Notes: generated by a model from the letters alone, not told the origin. 13,159 nucleotides of DNA from JAOZHU01 sp964632845 (GCA_964632845.1 CAZWDU010000028.1:1-13159); one strand, 5' to 3'. Positions 1-6,241 are shown, counted from the first letter of the stretch. A program made the numbers and translations.

Positions 1-153
1 CTCAGGGGCTTAAATGCACGTGGGAAATTAAAGATAAAATCAAAAAACACTATAAGTTCGGATGAACCGCTCGACACGCCAGTCAGGCTAAAAAAACCTC
101 CAGAAAAACCACGTAGAAACATGTTGAAACTACTGATACGCAGAGTATACTGA
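1..153 (+). CDS. Possible C-terminal end of an unidentified protein (partial)
   Basis: The first frame is open from the window edge to a TGA at 151-153, giving a 50-residue tail rich in Lys, Arg and Pro and ending in a basic LLIRRVY-type end. No domain is recognisable. A 50-codon open run can occur by chance, and another frame is open for 20 codons to a TGA at 63-65, so this call is weak. A short inverted repeat (TATTGA 170-175, TCAATA 185-190) follows the stop. It is listed because the gene before the window must end somewhere near here if it is on this strand. Confidence 0.3.
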   Translation, partial: LRGLNARGKLKIKSKNTISSDEPLDTPVRLKKPPEKPRRNMLKLLIRRVY

Positions 154-318
154 ATTCTGAACATACCTGTATTGATTCTTGTTTTCAATAGTTTAGTTAG
201 GTGTAATTCAAGTCAATATCAATATGGATATACCTAGGGATGAGGACACGCTCTTTCTGTGATAGGGTGCAATCAGGTATTAATTAGGTAATGATTTGGG
301 CAATAATTTGAAAAACCG
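154..318. other. Non-coding stretch upstream of the zinc-ribbon gene
   Basis: AT-rich sequence with stops in all frames. The only structure I see is the small TATTGA/TCAATA inverted repeat at 170-190, which could help end transcription of a gene entering from the left. No RNA gene or mobile element signature is visible. Confidence 0.4.
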
Positions 319-319
319 C

Positions 320-327
320 TTAATAAT
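320..327 (+). promoter_or_regulatory. Box A (TATA) for the zinc-ribbon gene
   Basis: TTAATAAT preceded by an A-rich GAAAAACC stretch that could be a BRE. An RNA start about 25 nt downstream (near 349) would leave a short leader holding the AGGAGG at 351-356. Confidence 0.4.
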
Positions 328-363
328 CTCTCAGCTACGTGGAATTGCATAGGAGGCAAAACA

Positions 364-672
364 GTGAAGCAAATGCGTGCATACAAAATAGATTTGAGCA
401 GAATAGAGGGAACTGGAGACTTTTCTTGTCCAAGATGCGGAACCAAGATATCTCCAGACGATTTTCAAATAAACGCTGAAAAGACTTGCTCCATTTTAGA
501 GCTAACAGCTAACAGTCACGGTTTGGAAGAACTTGTGGTACGCTGCAACAAGTGTTTCAGTTACCTTTACTTGTCTGGATTGCCCTTCATACAAAAAATG
601 CTGGAGCAGACTGAAGAGGAACCTGAAGGACGCGAAAAAAAGGAGGCTTTTTGGTACATTGCCCGCCTCTGA
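364..672 (+). CDS. Small CxxC zinc-ribbon protein
   Basis: A 102-residue protein with two zinc knuckles, CPRC (about residues 22-25) and CNKC (about 61-64), 35 residues apart. This is the arrangement of the small archaeal single zinc-ribbon proteins that begin with a basic MRAYKIDLSR-like stretch; their job is not known to me. A GTG start at 364 is chosen because a perfect AGGAGG (351-356) lies 7 nt upstream; the ATG at 373 would be too far from it. The last 15 or so residues (after GREKK) do not look like part of the domain. They follow an A7 run at 635-641, so a homopolymer indel could have changed the C-terminus. It may be co-transcribed with the membrane protein that starts 79 nt later. 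Zinc binding is inferred from the four cysteines only. Confidence 0.8.
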   Translation: MKQMRAYKIDLSRIEGTGDFSCPRCGTKISPDDFQINAEKTCSILELTANSHGLEELVVRCNKCFSYLYLSGLPFIQKMLEQTEEEPEGREKKEAFWYIARL

Positions 673-750
673 CCAAAGTTTGAGGTGCACATTGATTTTT
701 CCAACGCTGAAGCGCTCATTGGTGGCTCTAGGAACGCAGGTGATTAAAGA

Positions 751-996
751 GTGAGGAAAAACAGCAAATTCGTCGCGTACCTAGCGCTTGCACTCACCGT
801 TTTTGTGGTCAGTCCTATTGACGACATAATTTTTGCGGCACTATTCAGCAGTGCACTATTCGGTTTTGGAACCATTGGATTCTACTGCTTAAGCATTATA
901 ATGACGCTTTTCTCAGTTTTCATGTGGCGCGTGGGGAAGAAAAAATCACAGCTAAAAGAGGTTAAACCCCTCGAAAAATCTGATGCAACGCCTTGA
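751..996 (+). CDS. Small two-helix membrane protein
   Basis: An 81-residue hydrophobic protein. Two membrane segments are visible, about residues 8-32 and 36-60, with an SPIDD loop between them and a basic tail (RVGKKKSQLKEVKP) that should face the cytosol. The GTG start at 751 is supported by AGGTGAT at 738-744, a strong anti-16S match 6 nt upstream. I recognise no family. It follows the zinc-ribbon gene in the same direction and may share its transcript. A +1-shifted reading of that upstream gene would end in a TGA overlapping this GTG. Confidence 0.7.
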   Translation: MRKNSKFVAYLALALTVFVVSPIDDIIFAALFSSALFGFGTIGFYCLSIIMTLFSVFMWRVGKKKSQLKEVKPLEKSDATP

Positions 997-1006
997 AGGG
1001 ATTCTT

Positions 1007-1168
1007 ATGTGCGTTCTGCCAAATCCAACGGCTCGTCAACTTGCGGAAATCTCGCAAAACAAGAAAAGACGAAAAGAACAGACGAAACTAAATTGTGAAG
1101 AATGTCTTTGCCTCCTCTGCTCTCATGATGTTCATCTTTGTGAATCAAGCAGTTCACATTGTAATTGA
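1007..1168 (+). CDS. Doubtful Cys-rich mini-ORF
   Basis: An ATG at 1007 with GAAGGGA at 995-1001 opens a 53-residue frame with a basic middle (QNKKRRKEQTK) followed by CEECLCLLC and two more cysteines near the end. The cysteine spacing resembles a metal site, but the tail is Ser-rich and irregular and there is no family match that I know. It starts 10 nt after the upstream membrane protein ends, so translation by coupling is possible. Chance reading is at least as likely. Confidence 0.25.
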   Translation: MCVLPNPTARQLAEISQNKKRRKEQTKLNCEECLCLLCSHDVHLCESSSSHCN

Positions 1169-1290
1169 CAAAACAAGACGCCGAATACGAAATTTCGCTT
1201 GCAAAAAACAAAAGCACCTTAAAAGGAGTATAGAAAGAGATGGTATAAGTTTTTACACCCGATAGTTCACACAGTTCAAAAATGCAGGCG

Positions 1291-1947
1291 TCACTTGCTT
1301 TTTCTCGGTTTAACCATGTTCATGGCTTTCTTCAAGTCCACAGACGTGTTTACTTTGAAAAACGTCCTGAAATCAGGGTCCAACTGCTGTATGACCAGCG
1401 TAGAAACGTAGCGCACTCCACGTAGCCCTTCAACCATAACCTGTAGCGACTCCTGCTCTTCATCCACCGCGTTCTGCGCCGCATCCAACGCCATTTTCGT
1501 CTGGTAAACAGCCTGCAACGGCTCAATTTGTCTATCCGTCCATCGTGGAACCACAGCAGCCTTGCCACCACATAACTCAAAAAGTAACGTGACCACATCC
1601 GCAGAGACAAACGGCATATCACATGAAACCAGCAACGAATACTTTCCGCTTGCAACACCGAACCCCGTCAAAGCACCTGACAACGGAGTCTTCAACCCGC
1701 ACGGGTCAACAACAAACCGCACATCCGCACCTGCGACCGCTGCGTATTTTGCCCTTTGCTCCTGCGATTCAATCACGATAATTACTTCATTAACAAGCGG
1801 CTTCACCGCATCTACAATATGCCTTATCAACGGCTTGCCCGCAAGCTCCAAAACGCACTTGTCTTGACCGAACTTGCCGGAAAAGCCGTCAGCCAAGATA
1901 ATCGCTGATTTATCCAATAGCCTTTTCGCCATCCAGTACGGAATCAC
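1291..1947 (-). CDS. mobA: MobA-like molybdenum cofactor guanylyltransferase (NTP_transf_3)
   Basis: A 218-residue single-domain nucleotidyltransferase. MobA joins GMP from GTP to molybdopterin in the cytosol. The N-terminal nucleotide loop is present but altered: LADGFSGKFGQDK (residues 18-30) against the usual LAGGxSxRxGxDK. GKPLI (37-41), the metal-binding CDMPF (109-113) and the C-terminal FFKVNT-VDL stretch (196-205) fit the family well. Aspartate replaces the second glycine of the loop, and the usual Arg is absent, with Lys at 25. Related nucleotidyltransferases, such as CobY-type or sugar-phosphate enzymes, cannot be excluded, because no other cofactor genes lie nearby. Start: GTG at 1947 is the longest; an in-frame ATG at 1932 (residue 6) is also possible. 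Neither has a Shine-Dalgarno site, and a box A at 1963-1970 suggests a leaderless or near-leaderless message. Confidence 0.8.
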   Translation of the reverse strand: MIPYWMAKRLLDKSAIILADGFSGKFGQDKCVLELAGKPLIRHIVDAVKPLVNEVIIVIESQEQRAKYAAVAGADVRFVVDPCGLKTPLSGALTGFGVASGKYSLLVSCDMPFVSADVVTLLFELCGGKAAVVPRWTDRQIEPLQAVYQTKMALDAAQNAVDEEQESLQVMVEGLRGVRYVSTLVIQQLDPDFRTFFKVNTSVDLKKAMNMVKPRKSK

Positions 1948-1962
1948 AGTGATTTCTGCATT

Positions 1963-1970
1963 CTATAAGC
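1963..1970 (-). promoter_or_regulatory. Box A for the mobA-like gene
   Basis: GCTTATAG on the minus strand, 16 nt before the GTG at 1947 and 31 nt before the ATG at 1932. The spacing fits a near-leaderless transcript that uses the downstream ATG. Confidence 0.3.
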
Positions 1971-2012
1971 CTTTGCATCAAAGTTCAGTTGATGCTTCCG
2001 TATACAAACAGC

Positions 2013-2031
2013 AAAAACAATAACTAAAAAA
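2013..2031 (-). terminator. T-run terminator after the ParA-like gene
   Basis: On the minus strand, T6 (2026-2031) is followed by T5 (2013-2017), starting 16 nt past the ParA-like stop. Archaeal RNA polymerase ends at such U-tracts without needing a hairpin. This separates the ATPase operon from mobA. Confidence 0.45.
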
Positions 2032-2046
2032 GGAGTAATGTGCCAG

Positions 2047-2832
2047 TTAGTTGACTTCGCTGGCTTCGATTTTCCGCGTCATTTCAGTCAGTATCTTCGT
2101 GAACGGATGATCAGGTTTATCCTGCGCAAATATGTAGTTGCCCTCTGCCCTCAGAACATCACAGAAACAGGGCACAAAGCCTAGCATGGGCACTTGATAA
2201 ATGGTTTTAACTTTGCTCTGCAGCTCGTCTGTGTTCGATTTTGAAGCCACATCAAGCACCTTGTTAAGAACCAAACCCGTTTTCTTCTCAAACAAGTTAT
2301 AAAGTTCACGCAGCATACGCCGTGTACCATCCACGTCTGAGCGGTCACCAGTTGTAGCCACAACCACAAAATCCGCAGCTACAATCGCGTTAATAGATGA
2401 ATACTGCAAGCCTGGACTAGTGTCAAACACCAAATAATCAAACTCTTTCTCATTTAGAAGCGCATTTCTAAGCGCCAGCAGCCTTCCTAACGCGTGCATC
2501 TCCCATTTCCTGTCTTTCGCAGACATGTCCCTGATAGCCTCAGTTGACGGATTCGCCAATCCTACAAAGAAATTGCCGTTGCTCTCAAGCCTGCTGCTTA
2601 AATCCACAAGAACCCTGCTGATGTCACAGGTGCCGTTCAAATAATCGTTCAACCAGCACTCCGCCTTATCCACTTTCAGAATTGTGCAGAGACTTGGTGC
2701 TCGAAAATCCAAATCACACAGGCACACTTTTTTGCCGTGCTTCGCGAAAGTAGCCGCTAAATTCAGCGAAAGCAAAGTCTTGCCTGTTCCGCCTTTGTAC
2801 GAGTGCACCGCAATGATCTTACCCATTGTCAC
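2047..2832 (-). CDS. ParA/MinD-family ATPase
   Basis: A 261-residue deviant-Walker ATPase of the SIMIBI class. The P-loop is KGGTGKT (residues 13-19) with the signature lysine K13 that acts across the dimer. Switch I is CDLDFRAPS (39-47), switch II/Walker B is VFDTSPG (135-141), and LVLNKV (187-192) is in the nucleotide-base region. Members load ATP, dimerise on DNA or membrane and position plasmids, chromosomes or surface machines. I see no clear C-terminal amphipathic membrane helix of the MinD kind, which favours a ParA/Soj-like DNA-bound role. Start: GTG at 2832 overlaps the TGA of the upstream winged-helix gene (GTGA), with AGGGGT just before it; an ATG two codons further on is possible. 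The overlap implies coupled translation, so the partner protein is the natural adaptor. Confidence 0.88.
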   Translation of the reverse strand: MTMGKIIAVHSYKGGTGKTLLSLNLAATFAKHGKKVCLCDLDFRAPSLCTILKVDKAECWLNDYLNGTCDISRVLVDLSSRLESNGNFFVGLANPSTEAIRDMSAKDRKWEMHALGRLLALRNALLNEKEFDYLVFDTSPGLQYSSINAIVAADFVVVATTGDRSDVDGTRRMLRELYNLFEKKTGLVLNKVLDVASKSNTDELQSKVKTIYQVPMLGFVPCFCDVLRAEGNYIFAQDKPDHPFTKILTEMTRKIEASEVN

Positions 2833-3212
2833 TTCAACCCCTGACTTTCTCTGTCAGCATAAAAATAAGCCTTTCTGCCCTTACGCTCCTTCTTCAGATA
2901 ACCCATGATCACAAGCTGATTCAAATATGCGCTTTCCACAGCACGAGCACGATTCGTTTGCTGAGCGATCTCCTCAGCTGTAGCCCTGCCAGACCTGCAA
3001 ATAGTCATGGCAGTTTTCCGAAGGTGATCAGGCATAGACAATAAAGTCATCACATCCAATGGCGCATCTGCTGACATAGGCTGAATATCCTGCTTGCCGT
3101 GCTTTTGCAGTTCAATCATGACTTCCATTTTCTCGTTCAACCGCTCCAAGCTCTCTCGTATTTTTTCAAGCACGTGTAGCGGTTTTTTGCCTAAAACTTC
3201 TTCGTTAGCCAC
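2829..3212 (-). CDS. Coiled-coil plus winged-helix DNA-binding protein, partner of the ParA-like ATPase
   Basis: A 127-residue protein in two parts. Residues 12-38 are a charged heptad-like helix (VLEKIRESLERLNEKMEVMIEL) likely to form a coiled-coil dimer. Residues 54-119 form an ArsR/MarR-like winged helix, with a recognition-helix region AEEIAQQTNRARAVESAYLNQL and a basic wing KKERKGRKAYFY. Its position directly before the ATPase, with a GTGA overlap, is what a centromere-binding or ATPase-stimulating partner (ParB/SegB/AspA equivalent) would show; no ParB or ribbon-helix-helix domain is visible. It could instead be a simple autorepressor. Start: GTG at 3212 with GGGGAAG about 6 nt upstream and a box A at 3263-3270. 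Confidence 0.78.
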   Translation of the reverse strand: MANEEVLGKKPLHVLEKIRESLERLNEKMEVMIELQKHGKQDIQPMSADAPLDVMTLLSMPDHLRKTAMTICRSGRATAEEIAQQTNRARAVESAYLNQLVIMGYLKKERKGRKAYFYADRESQGLK

Positions 3213-3262
3213 AAATCTTCCCCGTTTGTTCTGCGCGTGTACAGTAAGCTAAACATGAAGGG

Positions 3263-3270
3263 TTTATTAA
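3263..3270 (-). promoter_or_regulatory. Box A for the winged-helix/ParA operon
   Basis: TTAATAAA on the minus strand; an RNA start about 25 nt on (near 3240) leaves a leader of roughly 28 nt with the GGGGAAG ribosome site. Confidence 0.4.
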
Positions 3271-3393
3271 GTCTTACGAAAGATGGGTAACTATTCACAA
3301 CAACTATACACATTACTTACACCAAAAACACTTCAACCAACTGCTTACACCATGAACGTAAAACGCTATAAGCTAAAGCAGTAGTGATGCTTC

Positions 3394-3425
3394 AAAAACC
3401 AAAAAAGCAATTTAAAATTGAAAAA
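3394..3425 (-). terminator. T-run terminator after the HTH_45 gene
   Basis: The minus strand just past the stop at 3434 holds several T-runs (T5, T6 and T5 within about 30 nt), the usual archaeal U-tract stop signal. Confidence 0.45.
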
Positions 3426-3433
3426 TGGAGAGT

Positions 3434-3727
3434 TTAGAAGGGTACTGACATTTGGTTTCCAGTTTCTTCCACGATAGGAAGCACTTGCTTCAGTTCTCTG
3501 AAGTACTTAAGCACTGTTATGCCTCGTTGCGTAACTGCGTAGACAACGCGGCGTTTTCCAATGGTTCTTTCCTCAACTAGGCCTTGCTTGATCAGGAAGT
3601 CCATGTACTCTTTGAGTACGCTGCAGTTAACGTTAGCCTTGTACATTACATGTGTTAGCTTTAGTGGTCCACGTTGTGCTAGGACTTTTAAGATATCGAT
3701 GTACATTTCAAGTTTTGAACGTCTCAT
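3434..3727 (-). CDS. Sso10a/HTH_45-like winged-helix regulator
   Basis: A 97-residue protein made of one winged helix. It has SKLEMYIDILKVLAQ (helix 1), PLKLTHVMYKANVNCSVLKEYMDFLIKQGLVEE (helix-turn-helix, residues 21-53), the wing TIGKRRVVYAVTQRG (55-69) and a C-terminal helix VLKYFRELKQVLP (72-84) that in this family makes the dimer. The layout matches the archaeal HTH_45 family, which includes Sulfolobus Sso10a. Known members bind DNA as regulators or chromatin proteins; the target here is unknown. Start: ATG at 3727 with AAGAGG 6 nt upstream (3734-3739). It stands alone, with its own box A at 3763-3772 and a T-run terminator. Confidence 0.82.
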   Translation of the reverse strand: MRRSKLEMYIDILKVLAQRGPLKLTHVMYKANVNCSVLKEYMDFLIKQGLVEERTIGKRRVVYAVTQRGITVLKYFRELKQVLPIVEETGNQMSVPF

Positions 3728-3762
3728 ACATAGGCCTCTTTTTAGCCATATTCTCTGCTTTC

Positions 3763-3772
3763 ATTATAAAGC
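3763..3772 (-). promoter_or_regulatory. Box A for the HTH_45 gene
   Basis: GCTTTATAAT on the minus strand, a near-consensus archaeal TATA element. The predicted RNA start near 3742 gives a 15-nt leader with the AAGAGG ribosome site. Confidence 0.5.
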
Positions 3773-3811
3773 TTTTATGGATTAGTAATACATCTTTTTC
3801 TCCGTTGATGC

Positions 3812-3997
3812 TCAGCAGTAACGCCCTTTAACGCTTGCACGGTTTAACACGTTCAGTCTATTTTCGAAGGCTGTGACCATGTCGTCTAGCAATATTTTTT
3901 GCAATTCTGTCGAGAGTGCTTTGATTTTTTCGCCGAAAACTGTCGCCATTTTCGCTTCTAACTCTTTTCTACTTGTGGATGTAACCTGTTGTTTCAT
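3812..3997 (-). CDS. Small all-helical conserved-looking protein, 61 aa
   Basis: A protein starting MKQQVTSTSRKELEAKMATVF and continuing with charged, amphipathic helices (KIKALSTELQKILLDDMVTAFENRLNVLNRA). There are no cysteine pairs, membrane segments or known motif. The ATG at 3997 is chosen because TGGAGA (4005-4010) sits 7 nt upstream; the longer 74-residue reading from 4036 would put that ribosome site inside the gene. The regular helix pattern and good promoter make it a real gene in my judgement. It resembles short hypothetical proteins common in archaeal genomes, but I cannot name a family. A helical-bundle adaptor or RNA/DNA-associated protein is only a guess. Confidence 0.65.
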   Translation of the reverse strand: MKQQVTSTSRKELEAKMATVFGEKIKALSTELQKILLDDMVTAFENRLNVLNRASVKGRYC

Positions 3998-4037
3998 ATG
4001 ATATTCTCCAATGTTGTTGCACCAAAGTATGCTCAAG

Positions 4038-4045
4038 ATATTTAA
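4038..4045 (-). promoter_or_regulatory. Box A for the 61-aa helical protein
   Basis: TTAAATAT on the minus strand; an RNA start near 4016 gives a leader of about 19 nt with the TGGAGA site. This supports the start at 3997. Confidence 0.4.
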
Positions 4046-4189
4046 CTAACTTATGAAGAGCAAATATGAATCCAAAATCCACATTGCAAGGCCAGTTTAC
4101 ATGCTTTGTCTCTGGTAATCTTTCGACGGCTCAGCAAATAGGGTGAAATCCATGGTGTGGTCCTTTATTCTTTTGGTAGACCGATAAGT

Positions 4190-5260
4190 TTACTGTGCGG
4201 AAACTACTCTTCCAGTGCGTGTATGAAGTGTTCTCTTTCTTAAGAAAAACCAAACAACCACGGCAACCACAACGATAACTGCAATTATGACAATAAGCCA
4301 ATTAGTAGGGAAATCACTAACTTCTTGCCAACGGTATATTCCATCGGCGCCTACTATCCACCCGTCAGTGGCGCTAACCATATCCACGCATGATAACCAC
4401 GCAGTAGTTGGACTTGTAACGTTGCTCCAGCTTATTCCATCCCAATGGATTATACATCCGTCTGAGCCTACCGCCCACCCGTCGGTTGAGCTGACCATAT
4501 CCACCGAAAACAGGTGTTTCGTAGTTGGACTTGGTACATGTTCCCAGCCTGTTCTATTCCATCTCCTTATGTCCCCGCCGCTTCCAACTGCCCATCCATC
4601 CGTTGAGCTAATCATATCCACAGACCATAACCATGGCGCACCAAGAAGCTCAGGTTCGTTTTCCAGATTCCAGCTTGTTCCATTCCACCGCAGTATTACT
4701 GCCCTTTGCCCTACTGCCCACCCGTCAGTCGCGTTAACCATAGTAACGGATTCTAACGGATAATTAATTGGGTCATCGACACGATTCCAGTTTGTTCCAT
4801 TCCACCGGATAATAACACCGCTTAAGCCTACTGCCCATCCATCATTTGAGTCAACCATATCTACGGAGTTTAGCACACCATCGGTTGGACTCGTTACATT
4901 TTTCCAGTTTGTTCCATCCCACCTAATTATTGACTGGTTATTTCCATAACCATCTGTTCGTGAATTAATTGCCCATCCATCATTTGAGTTAATCATATTC
5001 ACTGAAACTAATTGATACGTGGTTGGGCTTGCTACATTATTCCACTTTGTTCCGTCCCATCTAATGATACTTCCATCATTTCCTACTGCCCATCCATCAT
5101 CTGAGTTAACCATATCCACTGACTGAAAATATGCCTCGGTTGGGATTGTCACTTTACTCCAAGTCCACGTTTCAGCATGCGCGTTAATCGTAAGCAAAGT
5201 ACTGCAAAGCGTAACAACTAAAATGAGTATAAACGGTTTCAATAAAGCAAATTTTCTCAT
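4190..5260 (-). CDS. Membrane-anchored seven-repeat β-propeller surface protein
   Basis: A 356-residue protein. Residues 1-29 are a signal peptide ending AHA, followed by ET. Residues 47-311 hold seven copies of a 39-45-residue unit, roughly SVDMVsStDGWAVGsdGxIIRWdGTxW. A single membrane helix (321-340) comes next, then a basic cytosolic tail RKRTLHTRTGRVVSAQ. The repeats look like the YCF48/BNR-type β-propeller family; the short N-terminal TWTWSKVTIPT piece matches the strand missing from the last unit, so the ring probably closes as seven blades. Six N-x-S/T sites (NVT, NGT, NAT, NGT, NRT, NVT) suggest N-glycosylation on the outside. The likely role is binding of a ligand or partner at the cell surface; no catalytic motif is visible. 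Start: ATG at 5260, near-leaderless from the box A at 5287-5294. Confidence 0.82.
   Translation of the reverse strand: MRKFALLKPFILILVVTLCSTLLTINAHAETWTWSKVTIPTEAYFQSVDMVNSDDGWAVGNDGSIIRWDGTKWNNVASPTTYQLVSVNMINSNDGWAINSRTDGYGNNQSIIRWDGTNWKNVTSPTDGVLNSVDMVDSNDGWAVGLSGVIIRWNGTNWNRVDDPINYPLESVTMVNATDGWAVGQRAVILRWNGTSWNLENEPELLGAPWLWSVDMISSTDGWAVGSGGDIRRWNRTGWEHVPSPTTKHLFSVDMVSSTDGWAVGSDGCIIHWDGISWSNVTSPTTAWLSCVDMVSATDGWIVGADGIYRWQEVSDFPTNWLIVIIAVIVVVAVVVWFFLRKRTLHTRTGRVVSAQ
4328..5122 (-). repeat. Seven tandem propeller-coding repeats
   Basis: Seven in-frame units begin at residues 47, 87, 132, 171, 213, 252 and 291, so the DNA period is 117-135 bp. Units 3, 5 and 6 have the shortest, most regular spacing (39 residues); unit 2 carries a 6-7-residue insertion (RTDGYGNNQ region). 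Codons differ between copies, so this is an old duplication and not a recent DNA expansion. Confidence 0.8.
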
Positions 5261-5286
5261 ACTACTTCAAACTTGTATGACACGCG

Positions 5287-5294
5287 ATAAATAA
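5287..5294 (-). promoter_or_regulatory. Box A for the propeller gene
   Basis: TTATTTAT on the minus strand, centred about 30 nt before the ATG at 5260. No Shine-Dalgarno site is seen, so the mRNA is probably leaderless or nearly so. Confidence 0.45.
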
Positions 5295-5331
5295 GAACGA
5301 TTCGGCAAGAATTCTTGGAAATATATGATGT

Positions 5332-5372
5332 AACATATGTTCCAATTATTGGGACATAATGTTCCAGAACAT
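5332..5372. promoter_or_regulatory. Cluster of AACAT/ATGTT inverted repeats in a divergent promoter region
   Basis: Three overlapping or adjacent dyads: AACATATGTT (5332-5341); ATGTTCC with GGGACAT, separated by 7 nt (5337-5357); and ATGTTC-CA-GAACAT (5359-5372). They lie between the promoters of the propeller gene and the exported-protein gene, as expected for operators of one dimeric regulator acting on both. Confidence 0.45.
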
Positions 5373-5391
5373 AGGATTTTAAGAAATTCCA

Positions 5392-5399
5392 GTTATATC
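5392..5399 (+). promoter_or_regulatory. Possible box A for the exported protein
   Basis: GTTATATC, about 24 nt before the GTG at 5419. This would give an almost leaderless message and makes little use of the AAAGGTG ribosome site, so an element further up (TTTTAAG 5377-5383) is an alternative. Confidence 0.3.
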
Positions 5400-5418
5400 A
5401 TAACAAAGGTGTGTTCAT

Positions 5419-6045
5419 GTGCGCAGCAAAATCCTTTTCGTGCTTTTGGTAGCACTTATGCTAACATCGGGAACTATCCTTGCGTGGCAGCTTTTTTCAA
5501 AAGGAAATAACGCCTTTTTAAAAAACAATCAACTTGTTGCGGAATCGGGAACAGTTTTTGTTGAGTCAAGTTGGGCACGTTGGTATCCTTCCTTCGAAAG
5601 CTTGATGGAAAACCACGACTTAGTTATAGTGGGAAAAGTCGTAGAGTCTCAATTGAACCCGCAAGACAACATATTCACGCTCCATGAAGTTTTCGTGCAA
5701 GAAGTAATAAAAGACTCATTCAATGAAGTCAAAAGCGGGAACACCGTCACTGTTAACCAATTTGGTGGAATTTGGGCTCCAAAAGTAGACTCTCTACCTG
5801 TTCAGGTCGAGTTCAAGGACAGCCCCCTCATGAAAGAAGACAAAACTTCTCTGCTTTTCCTAAACCACCGTCATGACGGAATATACGCGGGGATTTCTCC
5901 CCAGACCCATTTCATTGTGAAAGACGACAAGTTGTTCTGGCTTGGCGCCATATATGAGAATAGAAGCATAGACATCTCAAAGAACCTGCAAATTGAAGGA
6001 ACAGAGCTAAGGGAAATACTATCGCTGTTACACCAACTGACATAA
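5419..6045 (+). CDS. Exported or N-terminally anchored protein of unknown function
   Basis: A 208-residue protein with a hydrophobic N-terminus (residues 5-25) that is a signal peptide or single anchor. A β-rich domain follows: ESLMENHDLVIVGKVVES (60-77), FTLHEVFVQEVIKDSF (86-101), GNTVTVNQFGG (107-117), KTSLLFLNHRHDGIYAGISPQTHFIVKDDKLFW (142-174). The order 'sector of concern, VGKV, x-VEEVLKG, GDTITV-x-GG, LLFL' recalls a group of exported hypothetical proteins in bacteria and archaea with an OB-like barrel. That likeness is from memory and no activity is known. The GTG start has AAAGGTG 7 nt upstream (5405-5411). It is divergent from the propeller gene across the dyad cluster. Confidence 0.72.
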   Translation: MRSKILFVLLVALMLTSGTILAWQLFSKGNNAFLKNNQLVAESGTVFVESSWARWYPSFESLMENHDLVIVGKVVESQLNPQDNIFTLHEVFVQEVIKDSFNEVKSGNTVTVNQFGGIWAPKVDSLPVQVEFKDSPLMKEDKTSLLFLNHRHDGIYAGISPQTHFIVKDDKLFWLGAIYENRSIDISKNLQIEGTELREILSLLHQLT

Positions 6046-6241
6046 ACCGCCAACTAAATTCACACAAACCTTAACAATTGCAGCGCATGTTTACGGTGCT
6101 GAAATGTTAATCTACTTCCAGAATCTTGTTTCGGCAGTTGCTGGTTATAAGCCGCTGGAATACCGCTCTCTCTAACTGTGGAAAATGCATATTATGTTGC
6201 TCACATGGGATTTGTTATGCTCCACGAGACTACCCCCTCCC

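Noticed and set aside
1562..1867. Plus-strand frame inside the MobA-like gene
   Set aside because: It is the antisense shadow of a well-supported nucleotidyltransferase; it has no ribosome site and its Pro/Thr-rich composition is typical of a shadow frame.
2038..2178. Plus-strand 46-codon frame with AAAGGAG before its ATG, opposite the 3' end of the ParA-like gene
   Set aside because: The Shine-Dalgarno look comes from the A-run that serves as the minus-strand T-tract terminator; the frame is antisense to conserved coding sequence and has no domain.
4287..4763. 158-codon plus-strand frame across the propeller repeats
   Set aside because: It is long only because it mirrors a repetitive, stop-poor gene. 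The repeats encode a sensible propeller on the other strand.
4328..5122. Tandem repeats considered as CRISPR or minisatellite
   Set aside because: The period (117-135 bp) is far too long, there are no spacers, the copies have diverged at codon level, and they encode propeller blades in frame.
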